Source: Isoetes taiwanensis (Eukaryota; Streptophyta; Lycopodiopsida; Isoetales; Isoetaceae). From it: a stretch of 64,000 nt of DNA. A model generated the notes under the pieces. That model was not told where the DNA came from, did no database searches, and worked only from the letters and a program-made list of their open reading frames with translations. A program made the translations under genes and the position numbers. How positions within the stretch are numbered: position 1 is the stretch's first letter; each line of letters opens with the position of its first letter. Shown piece after piece: positions 56,318-64,000 of this stretch. Where the stretch lies: the NCBI GenBank assembly GCA_021234155.1, contig JAJEKV010000094.1, positions 2,137,782 to 2,201,781 of the forward strand, read 5' to 3'.

Positions 56318-57250
56318 AAGGGATAGCCGCATTACTACGCGAACTACCTACTAAAAATAAATGGAAAATCCAATTATATCATTTGGACCCCAAAAACAAA
56401 TACAATGCTAATAGATGAGTGGTTGATACCGCCGAAAGTTTATCACCGATTAAAACTCCCCTACTTCGGTTTTCGCAGGAAACCCTAGTGGATAGTTTCC
56501 TCGCAAGGTTTAGACAAACGTAGCGCATAGAATCGCCTTCCCAAAACCCCGCATGGAGAAGTCAAACGGATGGCGCCAGCCAACTGCACTCGCACATCAC
56601 CAACACAACAAACGAAACATACCGTAGAATAGCATCACCCGCTGGGCGGAAAAGCATCACCCCAATCGGGTGGAAAACATGAAAATGTAACTTGTACAAA
56701 AATTATACAAACAAAGAAAGGGGGAGGGTGGGTTCAGAGAATAAGGTAAATCGCTGGAGAGAAGAGGGGAAGCTGGCGAAACGCCGGCGAAGTAAATTCC
56801 GCACAAGTAGCAAACCAACCGAAGAACGCCCAAAATGTATATGCGATGCATGCATGCGACGCGATGTATCGCATGCATGTTGCCTTTGAAGGAAGAATGC
56901 CGACTACACGGAATCGACGACATTCTTGCAATGCGACCAGATGAAACCAACAGTTACTCATCACCAAAGGACTTCCTTAACAAACTAGGGATCGAGACCT
57001 AAGGTCACAGGATGAAGGCTAAAGGCCGTGAAAAGGACAACAGAAAGCAACGCCTAAATTCACAAACTAGTGAAGAAGCCCTCCCTCGGAACAATTCCAA
57101 AGAGAATAAGGTACTGAGAGAAGAGGGCCGGCGAACGCCTTTACGAAGAATTCCTCTAATAAGTAGCAAACGCCCCAACCGGAAGAACGCCCAACGCGAT
57201 GCGATGCATGCAATGCATGCATGCTCGCCTTGAGTAGACGAAGCGTATTT
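56318..57250. repeat. Complex dispersed repeat, copy B (partner at 22405-23330)
   Basis: Same orientation and block order as copy A. It also contains the internal ~350-bp duplication: AGAGAATAAGGTA at about 56736 and 57102, GAAGAACGCCC at about 56820 and 57180, and GATGCATGCATGCGAC-type text near 56843 and 57205. ATGCATGC palindromes are abundant. Copies A and B lie on either side of the CACTA element and the purine duplication. Confidence 0.65.
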
Positions 57251-57658
57251 GCCACGAATCGAATTTACATAGGTTGACTGGCTTCTTCAGAAAGGTATTT
57301 TCTGGCCTTTCTCAAGACTTATTCTTAAGTCTACATCTACTTTGTTCCTTTTATCTCACCAATGCCACATGGCAATTGCGTGAGCTAATGTAGTACTTCT
57401 TCCCTATGCTCTTTTCTCAGTTTCTATCGAGGGGTCGAGCTTGCTTTATTTGACAAACTTTCTTTCAAGATTGAGTATTAAGTTTAAGTAACATTAGTTG
57501 GGAATGTCGACAATGTTAGCTTTTTGTTCTAGGTTGTATATATATATATTGATTTACTTCATTGTAATACAAAGTTAAGGTTTGCCTTTATGTGAATAGT
57601 TATCTCTATAAATAAAGTAGCCAAATTTAAGATTAATAAATTGATTAACATACTATAG
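57251..57658. other. No recognisable gene
   Basis: AT-rich, with a short TA run at 57537-57550. No motif seen. Confidence 0.3.
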
Positions 57659-57880
57659 CCTTCTTGGCGAAAGTATTCCGCAATTTTCTTGCGTAATTTA
57701 AGCTTGTCATTTGTTATAGATTGAGATGTGTAAGTTGTAATACCAAAGAATATTGGGTAAAACTTCATAGTCTTCTTGCAAAACATTCTAGAATTTTTCT
57801 CTTCGCAGACTTAAGTTTGTCATTTGGTCCGTGATTGGAGATGTGTATTAAGCAATACCAAAGAAATATTGCAATGTCAA
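57659..57880. repeat. ~111-bp tandem duplication
   Basis: TTCTTG(g)C, ATTTTCT(t)(c/g)..., TTAAG(c/t)TTGTCATTTG, GAGATGTGTA and AATACCAAAGAA(a)TATTG recur in the same order, starting at about 57661 and 57770. Confidence 0.7.
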
Positions 57881-59110
57881 ATATAAGTCTATACACCACC
57901 ATTCGACAGGTAATAATGGAAATTTACATCTTCACGCTATGTCCTAGAGCAAACCGCTTCATTGTGGGTTTTATCACGTAATTAACATCTTTGATTGCGC
58001 AAGTGAGGATTGTCGTACCCATGTGGAAAGTCCATCTTTTTAAGGGTGAGTTTATTCGTTGTAATGCATGCAAAGGATTCAAAATTTCAGCCGCAATGCT
58101 ACATTATCCTTCTTCGCAATAAAATTCGAGTTGCAATGGCAAGTAGTATTATTATTATGCACATGTTTGGGGCACTCTAGAAAGAAAAAAAATCACGAAT
58201 GATGTATGCAGCTTTAGTCACTTCGACTATAGCCACGTGATTTGGAATTATTTCTAAGTTATAATTACAATATCAAAAATTTTAATTGCCGTGATGTGGC
58301 ATTTCCATCTTGATTGATGTGTAGTTTTGAAAAAGAATGAGTAATATCTTCATGTCAATAAAGAAAGTTAGGTACTACAAACGGCAAATGCAAGAATATA
58401 CCCTAAGCCGATTATTTTTAGGTATGTCATCAAATATACATAGGTCCCTAACTATTTCTATCAGTAAAACCAACACCATCACAACAACTATATAGTTATT
58501 TCACATTTTCTTATGAGAGTAAAAATTTGCTTCCTTATAAAATAACCTATGCCCAGCTACAATGACATACAGTGAACTTTTTCCACACCATTGGGCACAT
58601 GTTACTGATTTACATAAGAAGAGTTGACATGAATGTTTAATTAATGAGTGGAAAGATAACATAAACATAATATCATTTGGCGCTTAAGGAAGAAATTTTT
58701 ACACCCTCGCAAAAGATATGAGAAATCAAATTTGCATCAGTGATAAATACGCCGTGAAAAAGAAATTATGCCAATGAGAACTTTTCTACTTGAAATATTT
58801 GTGAACCTTATCATAATAAAACATAACTATTATTGCAAGCACTAGCAATGAGACACACAAGGCATTTATGTTCCGCGATAAATGTTCTAGACGCTAGAGG
58901 TAATTAGCTATAACAAGTGCAAATTTTTTATCTTCGTGAGACTTTTATAAAATTAAATGCACTATTTTCATTACTTTTTTATTTATGCCCATCGAAAAGT
59001 CTAACGTCAAGTACTTTTTCTAGTAAGAGATATATATGAGGCTTATTTATGAACATGCTAGTGAGAGGTTATTTGATATGCTAACTTACTATATGTTTTA
59101 TGCATTCTAG
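57881..59110. other. No recognisable gene
   Basis: AT-rich. Nothing recognisable. Confidence 0.3.
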
Positions 59111-59320
59111 GTCAATGGCATGCAAATGCTAAAAAAACCTCTAATGATGCCGATCAAGGCAAGGAAAAATCCCAACTAATGAACATGATGGCCAAAGAAA
59201 GGAAAATACCCCAAATGATGTTGATGACGGCAAAAAGGAAAGGAAAGCACTTTAATGAAAGTAAAAGGATGATGCCAAAGGAAAGGAAATTGTACTTTAT
59301 ACTCGGTCAATTGGAAAACA
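59111..59320 (+). repeat. Lysine/methionine-rich open stretch with ~36-bp imperfect DNA repeats
   Basis: AAAGGAAA(a/g), GATGATG and CC(a)AA words recur about every 36-40 bp (AATGATGTTGATGACGGC, AAAAGGATGATGCCAAAGG). The resulting frame (59179-59406) is rich in K, M and E. It may be part of a decayed coding region or only a purine-rich repeat. Confidence 0.3.
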
Positions 59321-61659
59321 AAAAGGTCAAGATCCCTGCATGCATGCAAATAGAGGCGAGGGAGAAGGGGTTATTGTTCTGTGCTGCATTCTATCAATGC
59401 AGTTGAATGATGAAAGATTAGGGGAGGACAGATTAGGTGTGGGATCTCAAATTATATGACAATTGGAAGGAAAAGGGTTCAGCAAACAAGAATGCCTTGC
59501 TTGTGTGAAGCAAATCCAGAGGTTCCAAACTATCTTTTGCATGGCCTAGGACAGATTCAACCGGGAGGGAATCCACGCTTCCTATAGATGTAGAACCATT
59601 GTCAATAATGTTCAATAGCAGCAAGAGGCCACTTCCAACTTTCTCAAACATTATCCCACCAAAAGATGTAAGTCACATGATTGTTCTCCAAGCCCCTCAT
59701 GCAGGTTGGGAGAAGTGAATGTTGCTGGGCCTCCCCGTATGAGAATGTTCACAATAGAGGAGATGGTGGTAGCAAGAGCTACATATTAGAACATATGTGA
59801 TAGCGCGTGAGGAATTTCACATGTACACCATATTTGGCTATGCAATCTGTGATGAAAGATCAAAGAAGAAAAGATTCCCTCATCATTGAAAAGTGGGAGA
59901 TTTCAAAAGCATGGATGGCTATACATGGAATTCCAACCTCTTCTTGGCAATAACCGCAAAAGAGACATGAAGTAAAATTGCATTGCATGGGGAACACCGC
60001 CCTGGGTAAGGCCTACCTCAAGAACTATAGCTGCAAAGGAAATATTTGAAAGATATGTGGATTTCTAATGCAAGTAAAACAATATGCCACATAAGAGTAA
60101 GAAGGATGAATGTGGTAGAGTTATTGTTGAAAGAGATTACATCCCATTGTACCCGTATACATATTAGAGGAAATAAATGCATTGCTTCTCGAACTCGAGT
60201 GGCTCTCTATATCCCACCCCGCTTTTTAGTAGGCTATGGAATAAGTATTTCAAGCATGTGACCATAGCAACTTCAAACAACTTTGCCAAGTGCAATTTAT
60301 AAAAGTAAGCTGAAGGAGACACTCTGATAAGACTGCAAAATCCAAGTCTAAAGAGCAAAGATAAGGAACATATATGACCATATGATGCATCAACTATCAT
60401 ATGTAGATCAACTTATTGGATGTGGAGGACCTTATCTCGCAATGGAACCTAATAACTATCTATGTATTATACATGATAAATGGACCACCTAAGTCATGTG
60501 GGAAGATCATAAAATTTTTGCAGACATTTCAATGATCAAGTAATATCAGCATGGGCTAGCCCCGCACCTACTATGGCCATTTCAAATTAGGAGTTGTGGA
60601 GTGATGGTCCGTGATTTCACATTGGGAGCATTCTCATGAGGTGTTTAAGAAACTATGAGAAGGGTTACAATGGTCACTCACAGGATCCCACATGTACTAG
60701 CCGTGCACTATGCATTGTTGGATGGAACCCCTAATAGTATTGAAAAAGTTTAGCAAGGCAAGGTTTAGAGGAATGGACTCCACGTGAACATGTTGAGCTT
60801 CCAACATCCGCAAGTAAGCAACCCTCGAGATCCCGCCTTAAAGCCCTCTTGGTAACTAGATAATCAGGCTGGTCAAAAATAAGAACATGGATGTTTTCTT
60901 TTCCTATCCTACTTAATGTACCGTGGGTATTTTTGAAAGAGTCAATTTGGGATTCCTAACAATGCCCCATTATACTCATGAGGATGTGGATGCATTGTTT
61001 GGAAAATATAGTCATGTATTGAGACAAAGCAGACAGCTTACCAACTTTCCCGTGCTATTGAAATATTTCCTATGGATGTACAACCATCTCCTATAGGTGA
61101 TCTAATACAGAAGAAGTGCCTCATTGGAAGAGTTTTGTGATGGTTATGCTCTCGACATCTTCAATTCACTTTTTGGGTGAGAGAAGGGATTCCAATCATG
61201 CAATGGAAAATGAGACCTTCAGAGGAGAAGTGGAGAGGGGCGTAAATTTGGCAATGGATGCAAATGGCAAGCCTATGATACCTCCTGGTCAACCAAAAGC
61301 TCTAAAAACTAACCGAAGAAGTCAAGCAAATTGGGATTGACTAAGGATGGCATCAATGACTACATCAAGCATCGGGCAAACTAATTTTATGAGACTAATC
61401 GCATTGATAGATTATTGGAAGAAGGTGATCAACTTGTTGGATGAGGTAGACACATCCTAAGAGCTGAAAGAAGGGTGGTTCCTCAAAAAGTAAGTGGAAA
61501 ACATTAGTCAGGCCGACGTAAGATGATGGTACCATTAGTAGCAATACTTCAGGAAGGCATATGCTCCTCCTCAACTGAGCAAACACTCATGTTGGTCCTA
61601 AGAAGGATAGGCCAAAATATCTAGGCATGGATTGTTGGTGAACCTTCTACCGATGTGGA
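59321..61659. other. Weakly coding-like region, unidentified
   Basis: Several plus-strand stretches look coding for 20-70 codons in changing frames, for example IIEKWEISKAWMAIHGIP near 59882 and the frames 60046-60261 and 61116-61340 (the latter with MDANGKPMIPPGQP). The first loosely recalls the 'W(V/M)xIxGLP' phrase in proteins encoded by plant LINE first frames, but too little is preserved for a claim. Confidence 0.25.
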
Positions 61660-61893
61660 GTGCCACCACTTGTAGTAGCAAAACCAAAGAGATCTAGAGA
61701 CCTATCCAAAGGTGGTTGGGATGGACTATCCTTGAGTATTTGCAAAGAAGAAGGTGATGTTAACTTCAATAAGGTGTGCGTGGAATGGTGGTGTCCAAAG
61801 ACACGCTTGAGTAATGTCACCGATAAAGAAAGATATTCAGATTGTTGGACAAAGAGGTGGAGGAGAAATCCTAGTGATCCCGACTTTGGCTAG
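61660..61893 (+). CDS. Hypothetical protein fragment
   Basis: A 77-codon frame beginning MPPLVVAKPKRSRDLSKGG and containing VCVEWWCPKTRLSNV, ending DPDFG before TAG. Composition is protein-like (basic N-terminus, W and C pairs), but I do not recognise it. In-frame codons continue upstream of the ATG, so the true start may be earlier. It may be the tail of the coding-like region at 59321-61659. Confidence 0.25.
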   Translation: MPPLVVAKPKRSRDLSKGGWDGLSLSICKEEGDVNFNKVCVEWWCPKTRLSNVTDKERYSDCWTKRWRRNPSDPDFG

Positions 61894-64000
61894 ACGCGTT
61901 GAAACCGATTGTACTCGTGGACTCCAAAACTATTCCCTAGTAAAAACAACGAGTTACAATACCTCGTGGATGTAAGGAATAAGGTTCTCATATCCTTGGG
62001 GATGTTGGTAGGAAAATGATAAACAAGCTACTATGTATCAATCACCTTTAATAAAAAGTTGTGTACTACTTGAGTTTCATGATATATGATTTTGTAATTT
62101 GAAGTTAAGGTGTGAATTTATATTAAGGTGTGTGGATTATATGTTAACGCTTCATTCTAGTCTGGCTGTGGGCAACAAAGTTACTAAAAAAGTGAATTTA
62201 ACAAAGTTAAAAGTGCAATATAAAAATTTATCCCAAAATTAAGACATAATCCCAATTTAATTGAATGATGGTTGCTTGGAGCAAATACACAAAACCCACA
62301 TAAGCTTGGTGATTTGCCCCTAGAGGCAACCCAAAAAGGCACATGTCATGATAATTCACACTATCCCGAACGCAAAAAGACACCTCACAATTTTGCACAC
62401 TCATCTACACATATATAATCTATTATGTCCAATAGGAACGCCTAAGTAGCAAAAGAAGCCATGCATTCTAACGTTAATCCATGTTTTTCCGACATTTTCT
62501 AAGAATAAAAAGAAAAGAGAAAATGATGCTCCGTTCCCGAGGCCCGCGATCGCTATTAAGTGGCGGAATCCTCGTGATAGACAAAGAAGCTAAGGAGTCC
62601 CGTATGCCTATGGCGGAAATTCTCGCATGCATTGTAGCCAGTTGCTGAGTCCCGTAGGTGCCGCGATAAGCTCCTTACCGAAGTTTTGTATCTTCAAATC
62701 GGCCTCGCCTTGCTAGCCGCTAGAATACGTCGCTTTTTTTCCCTCTCTTGCCCAAAGCCTAAACTACATGTGCTTTTGCCCTCCAATCCCTAGGAACACT
62801 ATGAGTTCTTTCTGCTTAGGTCCGCATCCATGAACCGGCATTTTCTAAAAGAAAAAAAATTGATTATGCTCTTCCTCGTAAATGGGCATGCACTACATTG
62901 TGCCTAGATAGCGAAACTGGGCCCGTTTGGTGAAGACATGGAATGTCAAATTTCGTAATAGCGATGATTTAAATCATGTATGTGTGTTGTTTTGTATTCA
63001 TTGTGGTTTCCGTAGAGCTCTTTTCTAATTTCAACATGTAACAAGCAGTCCCCTAATTCAATAAAGCTACTTTGTTAAGTAATTGCACTAAAGGTCAGCC
63101 AAGTTATAAAGATTCTCCAATGGAAATCTATAGAGTCTCATTAAATTAGGGCGTAGTCTTCTCGATTCATATTCCTTGGAAAAATTTAAGAAGGTAGATG
63201 TGAGAATCGTAAAGAAGACCTCCAGCTCTAAGGCATTCTTTGGAGGAACAAATGCTCTCAGATTCACTCCTCACTTCCGATGATGTGAATGTAGAAGGAT
63301 TTTTGTGTGCAAAACATGCTTCGCGATTCTTCAATAAAATGGGCAAACGCGAAGTAACTCAAGATGTTTGGGTCGAAACTCTACAACCCAAAATTCCTGG
63401 GATGCATTTATACATAAGTGTGGCAGACCGCGCTCTGGTGGCAGCAAAACCCCCCTTGTATATGCAATTTTAAAGGCAATTTGACCCTCTCAAGCAGATA
63501 GATATTGCTCCAAATCGCTATTCAAAAAACACCTAACCCCTAAGTATAATGCGACGCGAAATGGTCAAAACACCCTCCGCTGAACTCTCGCGGGTTATAC
63601 GCTGATCAAAGGTGAATCCTTTGGGAACCCAAAGAATTGAAATGCGATGGCCGCTTGGTAAGCCGCCAAGAATTATTTTGGGCCTGATGCAAAGCCACGA
63701 TCACTAATGGAGATGTGGGCATTTCGACTAATGATCATAAACATTGCTATCATGGTTGCTTGCGCCATGTATTAAATTCGCTTATTGATGACTATTATCA
63801 TGAGATGCTGTGCCACTAGAAGCCGCCATGTACGTACTGCATATTTGGAAAGGGTGCTTACTCGATATCCCGAGAGCCGATGACGGATCAAAAGAGCTTG
63901 AGCCAGCTTCAATGCTTATGGCAATTGTATGAGTATCATAAGGTTTCGCTTTAGGATCCGCCTTACCAGCCACCGTAAGTTTATCTATAGCCGCTTATAT
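61894..64000. other. No recognisable gene to the window end
   Basis: AT-rich with a slightly GC-richer part near 62530-62740. The frames at 63240-63473 (plus) and 63973-63782 (minus) are open but unrecognised; the latter, with SSSFDPSSALGISSKHP, could be the edge of a gene continuing outside the window. Confidence 0.3.

Noticed and set aside
59882-59935. LINE first-frame protein (DUF4283-type) call from EKWEISKAWMAIHGIP
   Set aside because: The resemblance covers fewer than 20 residues and nothing around it supports the family.
1-64000. CRISPR arrays, bacterial operons, phage genes
   Set aside because: Repeats here are contiguous tandem arrays without unique spacers of uniform length, no prokaryotic gene layout is present, and all recognisable coding relics are plant transposable elements.

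Overview
This window looks like repeat-dense, heterochromatic-type nuclear DNA of a flowering plant. Four things support that: a decayed Ty3/gypsy element with a chromodomain-like end, a gag fragment of the plant non-chromodomain gypsy type, a CACTA (En/Spm) transposon with plant-type transposase domains, and truncated LINE copies with poly(A) tails. I found no intact ordinary host gene, no tRNA or rRNA gene and no CRISPR array. I cannot name the species. The few coding remnants are shifted in frame every few dozen codons, and local duplicates differ by many single-base and homopolymer indels. Both real decay and long-read consensus error are therefore possible, and every 'broken' call below carries that caveat.

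Layout. 1-15.4 kb: two direct copies of a roughly 1-kb LTR-like sequence (1-986 and about 14400-15427) bracket a nested block. The block holds a 236-bp MITE-like element (4096-4331), a minus-strand Ty3/gypsy relic with gag, protease, RT, RNase H, integrase and chromodomain-like end in the expected order (about 9450 down to 5110), and a second minus-strand gypsy gag/protease relic (13044 down to 11030) with a TATA box at 13255-13264. 15.4-21.2 kb: short direct repeats, then a 19-bp minisatellite split by a 2.7-kb TIR element with a 9-bp target duplication, then a 75/155-bp tandem array. 21.2-30.5 kb: AT-rich sequence with small tandem arrays and one copy (22405-23330) of a complex repeat whose partner lies at 56318-57250.

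30490-44200 is the clearest unit: a 13.7-kb CACTA transposon. It has CACTACTA termini, AAATGGCA-type subterminal repeats at both ends, a TNPD transposase (C-terminal half, one visible 85-bp intron) on the plus strand and a second, TNPA-like gene on the minus strand running away from it. A 2.3-kb non-coding LTR mini-element (40127-42421) sits inside it.

45.2-51.2 kb is a tandem duplication of a ~2.85-kb unit made of a purine-only-like tract interrupted by a 5'-truncated LINE. The second unit carries an extra 320-bp TIR element, so the order of events can be read: purine tract, LINE insertion, duplication, TIR-element insertion. 51.5-57.9 kb holds three more local tandem duplications. 57.9-64 kb is AT-rich with weak coding fragments that I could not identify.

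I did not find a demonstrably new biological system. The most unusual items are the head-to-head CACTA gene arrangement, the hairpin-forming 19-bp minisatellite, the array of TATAAATTTATA palindromes inside the 2.7-kb TIR element, the small LTR element that begins with a near-perfect palindrome, and the dated purine-tract/LINE duplication.
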